DNA from: Candidatus Eisenbergiella stercoravium
GTDB taxonomy: Bacteria > Bacillota > Clostridia > Lachnospirales > Lachnospiraceae
Direction of reading: 5' to 3'
Length of the DNA: 64,000 nt
NCBI GenBank assembly: GCA_019113175.1
Contig: DXHY01000054.1
Span: 1-64,000 of the forward strand
This document shows positions 50,240 through 59,142 of the stretch, one piece after another (position 1 is the stretch's first letter; every line of letters starts with the position of its first letter). Position numbers and translations under genes: made by a program. The notes beneath the pieces are model-generated. The model was not told where the DNA came from, made no database searches, and saw only the letters and a program-made list of their open reading frames with translations.

Positions 50240-51736
50240 TTAAATTTTATACTCCGGAGAAGGAACGTCCACATCGTACTTGATTACTGAAAATTCCGCA
50301 GTCCCGTCACACGAAAAATAGATTCCCTGCGCAGATAAATCTGTATAAATAACGGTAGACATGGCCAATTCTCCATCATTTACAAAAATTTCAACAGAAA
50401 AGCGATCCATAAGAATGCGGAATTTCATTTTACTCTCATCCTGCTTCTCCCAGGGTATGGTTCTAACAGCAGTCAGATCATGCGTCATTCCAGACCAGGT
50501 CCGATCCAGCCTCAACATACCTCTGTCTTTGTCATGAACCAGAAGCGTACAATTTTTCTGATTTGCAGCCAGGGAGATCTGAAATTCCCGGTAATTTCCC
50601 TTTTGTATTTCTACCGTCATATCCAGAATCCGTCCATTTATACCATACAGTTCTCTTTCCCCACCGTCACAGGTCAGAACCACGTCCCGATAAACCACTT
50701 TATTTCTGCGATAATTTTCCAACTCCCTTACAGGATTCTGAATCAGCCTATCTCCTTTCAGACCAAGTTCTCTCGGAATCGTCATCATCCCATTCCATGC
50801 TGTTCCGTCCGGCGTCAGATCATTGTCCCAGCTGTGCATCCACCCGATCATGATCCTTCTGCCATCCTCCGTCTCCAGTGTCTGGGGAGCATAAAAATCC
50901 AGTCCGCAGTCAATCTCATGCGCCTCTCCCCGCCTGAAATTTTTTTCTTCATCACAGGTTCCCACAAAATAAATAGAATTATTTCCATTGTGAAATTCCG
51001 TTTTTTCTGCCTGCATGGCTACTGCGGAAACCAGCAGAATTTTTCGGCCATGCAGATCAAAGAAATCCGGACACTCCCACATCGTTCCATAACGATTCTG
51101 ATTCCTGTCCAAAACACCTTCCAGCTTCCATTCTACAATATTACGGGAAGAAAAAAGCAGAATCTGCCCGCCTTCTTTTTGGTCCATTCCACCCACGGCC
51201 GCATAAAAGTTCCCTTTTTCCCACCAGATCTTCGGATCACGAAAATCCGCCTTTACACTTCCTTCCGGAAGAAGATCTGTACAGATCACAGGATTTTCTT
51301 CAAGCTTTTCATAAGAAATACCATCTCCTATCGCAATGCTCTGCGTCTGAAATGTCTCTCTGGTCCCATCTTGCTTTTCCGTTTCCTTTACGCCTGTATA
51401 CATCAGGATATGCTTTCCCTCGTGCTCGATGGCAGATCCGGAAAAGCAGCCCTGTCCATCATAATCCATATCTGGTGCCAACGCACAGGGAAGCCTGTCC
51501 CAGCGTATGAAGTCCACTGTCTTACAGTGTCCCCAGTGCATGGGGCCCCAGTGATTATCATAAGGATGATATTGATAAAACAAATGATATTCTCCCTGAT
51601 ACAGGGAAAATCCATTAGGATCGTTAATCCATCCCACCGGAGCCGTCACGTGAAAAACCGGATATTTCTCCGGTGCTGCAAGTCTTTCCCGCTCATACTT
51701 TCTGGCCTTTTCAAGTTCACTGCTGATCTTATTCAT
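50240..51736 (-). CDS. GH32 beta-fructofuranosidase
   Basis: 498 residues, no signal peptide (cytoplasmic). Classic GH32 motifs: nucleophile in WINDPNGFSLYQGEYHLFYQYHP near 36, FSGSAI near 97, FRDPKIWW near 165 and acid/base Glu in MWECPDFF near 222; then GWMHSWD near 300 and a C-terminal beta-sandwich ending TEFSVIKYDV-like. Enzymes of this family hydrolyse sucrose, kestose, inulin or levan oligomers. Intracellular location with an ABC importer, rather than PTS, favours free oligosaccharides over sucrose-6-phosphate. The gene is downstream of GH172 in the same operon. Confidence 0.93.
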   Translation of the reverse strand: MNKISSELEKARKYERERLAAPEKYPVFHVTAPVGWINDPNGFSLYQGEYHLFYQYHPYDNHWGPMHWGHCKTVDFIRWDRLPCALAPDMDYDGQGCFSGSAIEHEGKHILMYTGVKETEKQDGTRETFQTQSIAIGDGISYEKLEENPVICTDLLPEGSVKADFRDPKIWWEKGNFYAAVGGMDQKEGGQILLFSSRNIVEWKLEGVLDRNQNRYGTMWECPDFFDLHGRKILLVSAVAMQAEKTEFHNGNNSIYFVGTCDEEKNFRRGEAHEIDCGLDFYAPQTLETEDGRRIMIGWMHSWDNDLTPDGTAWNGMMTIPRELGLKGDRLIQNPVRELENYRRNKVVYRDVVLTCDGGERELYGINGRILDMTVEIQKGNYREFQISLAANQKNCTLLVHDKDRGMLRLDRTWSGMTHDLTAVRTIPWEKQDESKMKFRILMDRFSVEIFVNDGELAMSTVIYTDLSAQGIYFSCDGTAEFSVIKYDVDVPSPEYKI

Positions 51737-51809
51737 CTTTTATCCTTTCATCTGTTTTTTCTGTTTCTTCCATCTGATTAATACATTTCCGAGAAGCATT
51801 GCCATTTTT

Positions 51810-52922
51810 TCACCGCGGCCATCTTTCTTTACGTTCCATCAGAGTCGGAAAAGGCTCATGCGGCTCTGTCTGGTACCAGTATGCCACCGTTGATACATCA
51901 TCCTGCCTTTCAAACAATCCACCATAATAAACGCCGATCTGCTGAATCGTTACTTTCAGATCCTGTTCAAACAAAACAGGATCCGGAATATGCCATCTGT
52001 AAAAGCTTCTTTGCGGCGGCTGCTCATCCGTATGATAATCATTATGAACAGCTGTATCCCTTACCGAGTAATAAGGATATCCGAGAAATGGAGTACAAAA
52101 GGTATTCTCCACCGTTCTTCCATTCTCCTGGGTAGCAAAGCTCCATGCTCCTCCAAAATAGTCCTCCGTACCCGTGCCGCAGATTGTCGGATAAGCCCTG
52201 TCACCATCCAGATAGAATTTAACCTCTCCTTCTCCATACCAGTATCGTTCCAGTGTTGCCAGGGCCATATAGGTTCCCACATACTGACCTTTGCCTCTCA
52301 CCCCATCCAGAATTACATAATCCTGCCCTTTTTGGGTAATCCTCTGCCTGCGCCACTGGGCATGAAAATATCCTGCATCCGGAGGAAGCTGTTCTGTCAG
52401 GCAGTAATCCACCTGATAGAAAAAGGCGCTGACATCCTCATCACACTGATTCTCCAGTGTGATTCTGGCTTTTTCCCGAAACGGCATGGGAAAGTACATG
52501 TTAAATCCCCTTGTCGGATTTACCGCAACCGGAAGTGAATTTACAGAATAGGAAACTCCAAATCCACAGCAAAAAAAATCTCCCAGAGGGCTTTCCACTG
52601 AGGGCGTCTCTTCTCCATCCCAGTACATACGAAGCACCAGATCCCTGAGTACAAACCGGTTTCTGTCACTTACCCGGTCTGTAACTGTGATCCAGATATG
52701 CTGCAGGATACCAGGGCCCTCTATCTCAGCTAAAGTGACTGTCTCCCCGGCATGAACCGTCGGGATACATGGCGATCCCTTCCGGGACGGGCCAAGATCA
52801 CTGGAAGCCATACCTCCTTTTCCTTTTTCTCCTTTTCCTTTTTCTCCTCTTCTGTTTTCCCAGTTAATGCTCCTGCTCTTTCCATTTCTCAGGCGAAAAA
52901 CATTATCCATTCCACCGTTCAT
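51810..52922 (-). CDS. GH172 (DUF2961) family glycosidase
   Basis: 370 residues, no signal peptide. Motifs usual in DUF2961/GH172: GPGILQHIWITV near 70, LRDLVLRMYWDGEETPSVESPLGDFFCCGFG near 95 (with catalytic acid region), FNMYFPMPFREKARITLEN near 145, and CGTGTEDYFGGAWSF near 240 with the conserved Asp/Glu. The founding enzyme hydrolyses difructose dianhydride I; others act on arabinofuranosides. Next to two GH32-type enzymes, a fructofuranose substrate is favoured. The start is uncertain between ATG at 52922 and an upstream in-frame ATG; GGAGG favours 52922, which just follows the response regulator stop. Residues 25-45 carry a lysine/glycine-rich repeat (KGKGEKGKGG). Confidence 0.82.
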   Translation of the reverse strand: MNGGMDNVFRLRNGKSRSINWENRRGEKGKGEKGKGGMASSDLGPSRKGSPCIPTVHAGETVTLAEIEGPGILQHIWITVTDRVSDRNRFVLRDLVLRMYWDGEETPSVESPLGDFFCCGFGVSYSVNSLPVAVNPTRGFNMYFPMPFREKARITLENQCDEDVSAFFYQVDYCLTEQLPPDAGYFHAQWRRQRITQKGQDYVILDGVRGKGQYVGTYMALATLERYWYGEGEVKFYLDGDRAYPTICGTGTEDYFGGAWSFATQENGRTVENTFCTPFLGYPYYSVRDTAVHNDYHTDEQPPQRSFYRWHIPDPVLFEQDLKVTIQQIGVYYGGLFERQDDVSTVAYWYQTEPHEPFPTLMERKERWPR

Positions 52923-52923
52923 T

Positions 52924-54561
52924 TCATTTCCTCCCATCTCTGCATTCTTGTGGTGTTATTCCGAAATGTGCCCGAAATATTTTGATAAAATAAGCCGGGT
53001 TTTGATATCCGCATTTCTCGGCAACTTCATAAATTTTCATTCGTGAATTTACAATCAGTTTCTTTGCCAGATCCATTCTGCATGCTTCAATATATTCACG
53101 AATACTTATTCCCGTCTGTCTCTTGAAAATTCGTGACAGATATACGGAATTAAATCCCATTGCTTTCCCGATTACCGTAAGGGAAAGATCTTCTGCCAAG
53201 TGTGAAAGAATATAAGACTTCGTTTTTTCCGCAATACCTGTCATAACGTTCTCATTGGATATACGGCAGATTTCCCTGATTGCCTGAGTCAGGGCCAGCA
53301 GATAGTCGGCTCCTTCCTTCCATGTCACAAAAGATCCCGGATCAAACAGTTCCATCAGCTGTATATGCGTTGCCAGCTGTGGTCTGATATTTTTTTTATT
53401 AATATAGGAAATCATAATATTTCCTACTGCGTAATACAGCTCTAACGCATACATAGAATGCCTTTTCGAAGCGGAAAGTACCTCCAGCACTTCTTTCAGA
53501 CATGATTCAAAGGCAGCGAAGTCCTCTTCAGACAGGAAATTTTCCAACAGACCCAGTTTCTCCGCTAAAGGCAGGAACATACTTGAAAAATCTGTTTCTT
53601 CCCCATTAAAAGAATCAGTGATACTCTCTTTCCCATTTTGAAGAAAAATACTGTCTTCCCTATTCAATGACTGTCTGCGCATTTCTTCCCACAGATCATT
53701 ATATTTTTGCGGGATCTCTCTCCATCCGCTCCCTTCGGCAGCAATGCCGAAGGCCATAATCAGATTCAGCTTCAGCTGAATCATTTTCTGAATATCCTGT
53801 GCAGCTACAAGAAGGAGCTCGGGGATCTGAACCTCTTCTGTCTCCAGCATCCACACAAAGGTCTTATGATACATTACCTTATGGATATAATAAATTTTGT
53901 CCCCATAGGTTTTCTGTAGAACCTGATCCACTGTTTCCAGAATCTGCTCCTGTTTTTCCTGAGTAATCTGAAACCGTAAGGCACCAAGCAGAAGCAGAAT
54001 ATTTCCCTTCTTTGAGAGAGGACGCTCCAGCCCTTCCATCACGTTATCAAATTCTTCTTCCGTGATAATATCCCCATCCAGAATATGAATAAGAGCCCTC
54101 TGCTTAAAAACCGGCGCCATATGAGAGATCCGACTCTGAGCGTTCCTGTACTCCTCGTCGAACAAATGCTCTGATTCCAGCAGATCAATCATTTTCCGCA
54201 TGGCTTTGACTATAAATTCATCCCCTTCTGTCTTCAGGATGTAATCATCTGCATCCTGCTTAATGGCAGAATATACATAATCAAATTCATCATAACCGGA
54301 CAGAAACAGAACATGTATATCCGGTTTAATCTTTCTCATTTCCTCCGCCATTTCTATTCCTGTCATTTTCGGCATTCTGACATCACTCACCACCACATCA
54401 GGCAAACGAAAACGGAATATCTCCAATGCTTTTTGGGGATGATAGCAATGATATATCCGAAAGGTCTCTCCAAACTCCGCTTCAAACAGATCACTTAATC
54501 CATCTGCTATCATCGGTTCATCATCCACAATCAAAAGAGAATATTTTTTTTGATTTTCCAT
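52924..54561 (-). CDS. AraC-type response regulator (YesN-like)
   Basis: 545 residues. Receiver domain at 1-120 with VDDEPMIADGL, phosphoacceptor in VVVSDVRMPKMTGIEMAEE near 58 and Lys in YILKTEGDEF near 112 (the usual Lys-Pro is Lys-Thr here). A central region of about 290 residues is of unknown fold. The C-terminal HTH_18 domain (SLTVIGKAMGFNSVYLSRIFKRQTGISIREYIEACRMDLAKKLI; YEVAEKCGYQNPAYFIKIFRAHFGITPQE) binds DNA. It is partner of the YesM-type kinase encoded 18 bp upstream and presumably activates the sugar operon downstream. Confidence 0.93.
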   Translation of the reverse strand: MENQKKYSLLIVDDEPMIADGLSDLFEAEFGETFRIYHCYHPQKALEIFRFRLPDVVVSDVRMPKMTGIEMAEEMRKIKPDIHVLFLSGYDEFDYVYSAIKQDADDYILKTEGDEFIVKAMRKMIDLLESEHLFDEEYRNAQSRISHMAPVFKQRALIHILDGDIITEEEFDNVMEGLERPLSKKGNILLLLGALRFQITQEKQEQILETVDQVLQKTYGDKIYYIHKVMYHKTFVWMLETEEVQIPELLLVAAQDIQKMIQLKLNLIMAFGIAAEGSGWREIPQKYNDLWEEMRRQSLNREDSIFLQNGKESITDSFNGEETDFSSMFLPLAEKLGLLENFLSEEDFAAFESCLKEVLEVLSASKRHSMYALELYYAVGNIMISYINKKNIRPQLATHIQLMELFDPGSFVTWKEGADYLLALTQAIREICRISNENVMTGIAEKTKSYILSHLAEDLSLTVIGKAMGFNSVYLSRIFKRQTGISIREYIEACRMDLAKKLIVNSRMKIYEVAEKCGYQNPAYFIKIFRAHFGITPQECRDGRK

Positions 54562-54579
54562 GAGTGCCTCACCATATTT

Positions 54580-56295
54580 CTACAATTTTAAATACAGGAT
54601 AATCTTTAAACCACCCAGACTGGATTTTCTGATAGCAAGGGAACTCTTCTGTTTAAAAAACAGATTCAGCCTGCTGTTGATATTTACCAGAGCTGTTACT
54701 TCTGCTCCTTCTTCCGGCTGTTCTATCCTGGTCTGAATCTGTTTCAGCATCTCGTCCGATATGCTTCCTGAATTTTCCACAATAACCAGCAGATCTTCTT
54801 CATTTTCCTCATAGCTGACCCTGAGCTGTACCTCTTCTTCTTCGTCCAGATCTCCCACCACATATTTAAATACATTTTCAATCAGAGGCTGAACGATCAG
54901 TCTGGGGACCTCTACATATCCATATTTTTCCGGGAGCTCGGGAAAATCAATCTGGATTTTATTCTGAAAACGATAGGCCTGAATCACTGCATAAGATCTG
55001 GCATGTCGTATCTCTTCTTCCAGACTCTTGCTATCCCCGGAATCTCTGGTAATATACTGAAAAAAATTCCCCAGATTTTCGCATACAACCAGACTTCCTT
55101 CTATATCTCTTTTTTTAATCAAACGATATAGAAGAAAATAACTGTTATACATGAAATGTGGGTTAATCTGAGCCTGAAGATGTTTGAAGTTCGCCTGATT
55201 AATAAGTATCTGCTGCTTCAGTTCCCTGGATATCAGTACATCAATCCGCTCCGCCATATAATTAAAATTTTCATACAGATTTCGAAACACCTCTCCCTTT
55301 CCGGGAAGAGGAATCCGATACGAAAAATTAGACCGCTTAATCTGTCCGAAAGCATCCACCAGAAGAACTTCCAGCGGCCGGAATATTTTCCGAAAGAACA
55401 GAAGGAACGCAAATATTATGGAAAGCAAAATAACAGCAATGAACAGAAAAATGCTCAATATCATCTTCTGTTGAATCAAATGAAGGAATCCCTGATCCTG
55501 CAGATAATACAAATGGAAAAAATCTCCGTTATTATCTGAACTCATCAGGTGGTATTTTTCTCCATTCATTTTCAGAATATTACTGTTGCCTGTCTTTCTC
55601 ATCTCGTCCATATCAACGAGATCCGTCATAACATAAATCTGATCTTCCTCCGGGCTGACCAGAAACAGGATATCCTGATCAGTCATTCTGGAAAACTGCA
55701 GTTCCTGCCTGATCTGATCACTGTTCAGTTCAATAATGAAAATACTTAAAATATCATCTATGTTCTCTATTTTTTTTAGATAGTTCCGTGGAAACACTTC
55801 AATTATATATATTTTACCTTCGTTCAGGGAGAGCAGACGATTCTCCAGGTACATCCCCGCAAACAGATCTGCCTCATTTTCCGCCAGATACATTCCGCTT
55901 CTGTCTATCTTTATTCCCTTATCCGGAAAATACAGACGGCTTTCACGTACAAAGGAATTCAGATTATCCAGTTCCATCAGCCTCCCCCTGATTTTTTCCA
56001 GCATATCGTTCTTTTCAAAACTGTTGGCAAAATCCCACTTGCAGTATAATTCCAAAACCTGTTCATCTTCCGCCATCATATTTGCAGTAATTTTCAGTTT
56101 TGTTAATTCTTCATTCATGTTTTTAGAAAGATAATTAATCCTGTTCTGCTGCTCTTCCTCAATAATTTCAAAATAATATTCTCTTTCTCTCAGATAGGTA
56201 AGTACATTAAAAACCACACTGACAAGTGCAAAAAACAAAAAAACAAGAAGTAACCACTGAAACAGATACTGAATAAAATTCTTTTCTTTTTTCAC
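54580..56295 (-). CDS. YesM-type sensor histidine kinase
   Basis: 571 residues. Membrane spans near 10-32 and 275-302 flank an extracellular sensor of 240 residues; then HAMP, and the His_kinase domain with LQAQINPHFMYNSYFLLYRL near 380 (His phosphoacceptor in QINPHF; the usual LYN is MYN and the following TL is SY), and an HATPase domain with VPRLIVQPLIENVFKYVVG near 475. These kinases usually respond to oligosaccharides, often with a binding partner. Upstream is a DUF4340-like exported protein 16 bp away. TTTCATTTTTTTCTTTTCTTTT-type AT-rich codon use is visible. Confidence 0.92.
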   Translation of the reverse strand: MKKEKNFIQYLFQWLLLVFLFFALVSVVFNVLTYLREREYYFEIIEEEQQNRINYLSKNMNEELTKLKITANMMAEDEQVLELYCKWDFANSFEKNDMLEKIRGRLMELDNLNSFVRESRLYFPDKGIKIDRSGMYLAENEADLFAGMYLENRLLSLNEGKIYIIEVFPRNYLKKIENIDDILSIFIIELNSDQIRQELQFSRMTDQDILFLVSPEEDQIYVMTDLVDMDEMRKTGNSNILKMNGEKYHLMSSDNNGDFFHLYYLQDQGFLHLIQQKMILSIFLFIAVILLSIIFAFLLFFRKIFRPLEVLLVDAFGQIKRSNFSYRIPLPGKGEVFRNLYENFNYMAERIDVLISRELKQQILINQANFKHLQAQINPHFMYNSYFLLYRLIKKRDIEGSLVVCENLGNFFQYITRDSGDSKSLEEEIRHARSYAVIQAYRFQNKIQIDFPELPEKYGYVEVPRLIVQPLIENVFKYVVGDLDEEEEVQLRVSYEENEEDLLVIVENSGSISDEMLKQIQTRIEQPEEGAEVTALVNINSRLNLFFKQKSSLAIRKSSLGGLKIILYLKL

Positions 56296-56311
56296 AACAT
56301 ATTTTCCTCAG

Positions 56312-57301
56312 TTACTTTCCACAGAAACGGTCAATTTCTTCTATCAGTTCGTCCACCTGTTTTTTCTCTGCCAGGAACTCCGCATGCCCGTCCTTTTCAA
56401 TCAGATAATGAGACCTGTCATAAGGAAAATACCTGATAATCACATCCTTCAGGCTCCCACTGTTTCGCTTAAAGCATAGAGACAACACCGGTTCTTCCGT
56501 TTCTACCTCTTTTTCTTCCGCTTCTCCATTAATTAAAACCTCCATAATCTTTCCATATAATTCCTTAAAAGATTCCTCTTCAAGCACTCTCCCATCCAGC
56601 GTATAAATCTGACAATTATTATCGTCCGTTTCAATGTCAAAGGATGCTGAGGTTTTTTCAGTGGTGATCTGCAGCTGCTTCACCGTAGTTAAATACACCA
56701 GATTGGCAATTCCCATCATAAAATCCTTTGGTTCCAGCGATGTCATAGTTTCCAGCTGCTCTTTTTCCACTTTATAAATATTCCCGGAGTAATCTGCCTT
56801 TACATAATAATTTCCTTCTTCATCCGTCTGTCCAACCATCAGCCTGACCGTTCCTGTATCCGAAAAAGTCTCCTCCACCACAAGTCCGGATTCCTGAAAA
56901 TCCACATTTTCCACCTGCCCCAGACAGGACCAGGAAGCATAATGATCCAAAAATTCGTACAGATCAGAGACATTTACTAATTGCCTGGTTTCATAGGGTT
57001 CCGTAAGGTACCATTCCATAAAATCTTCCTGATTTTCAGATGGCCCTTTTTCCATGGCAAAAACCGTCCGTCCATCTCTGATAATTGCCAGACGAGTCAT
57101 ATTTTCCCGATATCCCGCCGGTATTTTATAGCCCTGGGCATCATTTTCCAGATTTAGAACCATTACTTTCGACGAGGGTTGTTCCACTTTCTTTCCAGAA
57201 GTTTCAGTTTTTCCAAATACCACTGCTCCAAGTCCGATCAGACATAATACCAAAACACATACACACAGTATCCGCACAGTCCTTACTTCCCGAGATCTCA
57301 T
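56312..57301 (-). CDS. DUF4340-like membrane-anchored protein, first gene of the carbohydrate operon
   Basis: 329 residues. One N-terminal membrane anchor (VRILCVCVLVLCLIGLGAVVFG, about 8-30) and an extracellular part of two similar beta-rich halves: WYLTEPYETRQLVNVSDLYEFLDHYASWSCL near 93 (the W..xxP pattern of DUF4340) and ASFDIETDDNNCQIYTLDGR near 218. I recall that DUF4340 proteins contain such units; the assignment is tentative. It precedes the YesM kinase by 16 bp and could be a partner that presents ligand to it. GGAGGAGAGC lies before the ATG. This position in a sugar-sensing operon is unusual. Confidence 0.55.
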   Translation of the reverse strand: MRSREVRTVRILCVCVLVLCLIGLGAVVFGKTETSGKKVEQPSSKVMVLNLENDAQGYKIPAGYRENMTRLAIIRDGRTVFAMEKGPSENQEDFMEWYLTEPYETRQLVNVSDLYEFLDHYASWSCLGQVENVDFQESGLVVEETFSDTGTVRLMVGQTDEEGNYYVKADYSGNIYKVEKEQLETMTSLEPKDFMMGIANLVYLTTVKQLQITTEKTSASFDIETDDNNCQIYTLDGRVLEEESFKELYGKIMEVLINGEAEEKEVETEEPVLSLCFKRNSGSLKDVIIRYFPYDRSHYLIEKDGHAEFLAEKKQVDELIEEIDRFCGK

Positions 57302-57425
57302 ATGCTCTCCTCCTTTATTTTATATTAACTGTTCAAATTTCCAAATTCCATACAAAAAAACATATCTTCATATCAGAAACCATACCTGAACCATGCATAC
57401 TTTCCCGTTTTTTCCAAATTATCTA

Positions 57426-57460
57426 TAAAAAATGTCCAGTGCAGATAATACACACTGGAC
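57426..57460 (-). terminator. Terminator of the MFS gene
   Basis: Minus strand GTCCAGTG (57460-57453) pairs with CACTGGAC (57441-57434), followed by ATTTTTTAT. It also marks the right edge of the AT-richer sugar locus. Confidence 0.88.
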
Positions 57461-57520
57461 AAAGATCAACCTATTTATGAAGGAACAGATCTCTTTTATA
57501 GCCTTCAGCCTTTCCTTCTC

Positions 57521-58660
57521 TCAGGAAAACACCATCCCGAACAGCGGTGACAGCACGATCATCACGCCCGAAAAGCAGAGGGAAGATACGGAAATGAGCG
57601 TGGCCCTCTGTCCGGCAGGTACCATTTCATTCAGCCGCACATCGGAGCGGACTTCCAGGAAATTGTCGCACAGCGCCGCAAGAAATCCGCCGGCGATCAT
57701 GACCGCCAGGACGGGCAGAAGAGCCGCGCTCACACAGCCGGCCACCGTTATGGCGGAAACCGCGAATACCCGCCCATAGCTCCAGCTTTTGCAGCGCAGG
57801 ATCAGCCTGGCTCCCGCCGCACCGCCCAGCCCCATGAAAAACAGGGCCGGACCCAGCAGCGCATCCGGAAGCCCCTTTTCCGTAAGCCTCGCCTGAAGGA
57901 AGAAACGAAGCAGGGTTGCCGCCGCTCCCACCGCCGCGTTCAGGAGGATAAGCTCCATCGCCTTTCTGCTATGCAGAAGGAAGCGGACACTCTCCCGGAA
58001 GCACTGGAAAATCTTCTTCCATACCGTCTCTTCCGGTCCATTTTTGACTCCTTCTTCTCCTGCGGCTGCATATCCCACATCCCGCAGCCGCAGAGCGCTC
58101 ATCAGGCACACCGTTCCCAGTCCGATATCCGCCAGATAAGCTCTCCGATAGCCCAGCGCCAGCGCGGCGCCTGCACAGAGCGTGGCAAGGGAGGAAAAAA
58201 AGGTATACAGCATCATATCCGTGGAGGCATACCCGTCGTATTCCGCTTCCCGGCCTTCCGCCTTCAGCGTCTCATAGGCCAGCGATTCCCGCGTCCCTGA
58301 CGCAAAATTATAACCGAAGGCGGAAAATACCATGGCGGGAAGCACCCCTGCCATGGAATCGGATACCAGCATGAGCAGGGAAGAAACGAGCATCATGCAC
58401 TGGCTGAGCACCATGGATTTCTTCCGTCCGAACACATCCGAGATCACCCCGGACGGCACCTCAAACAGCAGGCTCGCCACATGGAACACGCTTTCCGCAA
58501 ATCCTATCTCCACAAGGGAAAATCCCCTTGCCGCAAGCAGCGCCACCCAGGAAGCGCCCGCGATCTGAAACGCTCCCAGAGAAGTGTTCAGATAAAGAAG
58601 TCTGAGCTGTTTTCCGGCCTCAGACCATTTTCTTTTTATTTTCTGTGTGATTGTAAGCAT
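57521..58660 (-). CDS. MFS transporter
   Basis: 379 residues, eleven or twelve membrane spans. Opens with LRLLYLNTSLGAFQIAGASWVALLAARGFSLVEIGFAESVFH, and the loop between spans 2 and 3 reads SGVISDVFGRKKSMVLS, the MFS DxxGRRxxL-type signature; the C-terminal half has a shorter loop. This pattern is common in drug/metabolite exporters (MFS_1). The start has AAAAGGAG. It is preceded by a short ORF with a very good ribosome site and promoter, and followed by a strong terminator. Substrate unknown. Confidence 0.85.
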   Translation of the reverse strand: MLTITQKIKRKWSEAGKQLRLLYLNTSLGAFQIAGASWVALLAARGFSLVEIGFAESVFHVASLLFEVPSGVISDVFGRKKSMVLSQCMMLVSSLLMLVSDSMAGVLPAMVFSAFGYNFASGTRESLAYETLKAEGREAEYDGYASTDMMLYTFFSSLATLCAGAALALGYRRAYLADIGLGTVCLMSALRLRDVGYAAAGEEGVKNGPEETVWKKIFQCFRESVRFLLHSRKAMELILLNAAVGAAATLLRFFLQARLTEKGLPDALLGPALFFMGLGGAAGARLILRCKSWSYGRVFAVSAITVAGCVSAALLPVLAVMIAGGFLAALCDNFLEVRSDVRLNEMVPAGQRATLISVSSLCFSGVMIVLSPLFGMVFS

Positions 58661-58809
58661 AAAAAAACTCCTTTTCCATTCCGTTTTTATAAAACATGAC
58701 CTGAAAAGGAGATACTGCGCATTTTTACGTTTTTATATTTTCGTATTTTTATTCCATTTTTTGAAAATCCCGGCAAACAGAAGCAGGCTGACGCCGTTTT
58801 CCCAGCGGT

Positions 58810-58929
58810 TCAGACCGAACCGAACCGCCGTCGTTTTTCCGGATTTTCCTGAAAAAAGAGCGCACTATCCCCGTAAAAATGAAAAGCACAGCCTTTTTCC
58901 AGTTTTACGTTTTCATTTTTCCAGAACAT
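58810..58929 (-). CDS. Short ORF (39 residues) in the MFS leader
   Basis: MFWKNENVKLEKGCAFHFYG then DSALFFQENPEKRRRFGSV. Ribosome site AGGAGAG with eight-base spacing and a promoter 30 bp ahead (58961-58989) support real translation. A hairpin GCGGTTC/GAACCGC overlaps the stop. The MFS start codon is 150 nt downstream. It is amphipathic and aromatic, not a membrane span. It may be a leader peptide that controls the MFS gene or an independent small protein. No family is recognised. Confidence 0.5.
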   Translation of the reverse strand: MFWKNENVKLEKGCAFHFYGDSALFFQENPEKRRRFGSV

Positions 58930-58960
58930 AGTGAATCTCTCCTGTCTTTTATACCGGGTC

Positions 58961-58989
58961 ATTATAGCATGCCGGGAAAGGGTATGCAA
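58961..58989 (-). promoter_or_regulatory. Promoter of the short ORF and MFS gene
   Basis: Minus strand TTGCAT (58989-58984), 17-base spacer, TATAAT (58966-58961). The -10 is perfect. The start point near 58954 gives a leader of about 25 nt to the short ORF and about 295 nt to the MFS gene. Confidence 0.75.
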
Positions 58990-59000
58990 GCTCTGTCTGT

Positions 59001-59046
59001 AAACGGACGCCATTATCATTGTTTGCAAACGGACACCATTATCATC
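59001..59046 (+). repeat. Direct repeats and palindrome upstream of the dehydrogenase gene
   Basis: AAACGGAC-GC-CATTATCAT at 59001-59020 is repeated as AAACGGAC-AC-CATTATCAT at 59027-59046 (26-bp period). Between them lies the perfect palindrome GTTTGCAAAC (59021-59030). The block is 100 bp upstream of the SDR gene and next to the divergent MFS promoter; it could be an operator. Confidence 0.55.
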
Positions 59047-59142
59047 TACCCGCATATTATTTTTTCTCCGAAACCGCTGTCACTGTGATAGAATAAAGCT
59101 GTAACACTTGTCATGGCTTTCATATGGACAGAAAGGAGCATT

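Noticed and set aside
50240-51736. Sucrose-6-phosphate hydrolase of a PTS system
   Set aside because: No PTS components are encoded; the neighbours are ABC importer genes, so free oligosaccharides are likelier substrates.
50480-51781. 433-codon plus-strand frame opposite the GH32 gene
   Set aside because: Antisense to intact GH32 motifs; composition is unlike a real protein and no start site is present.
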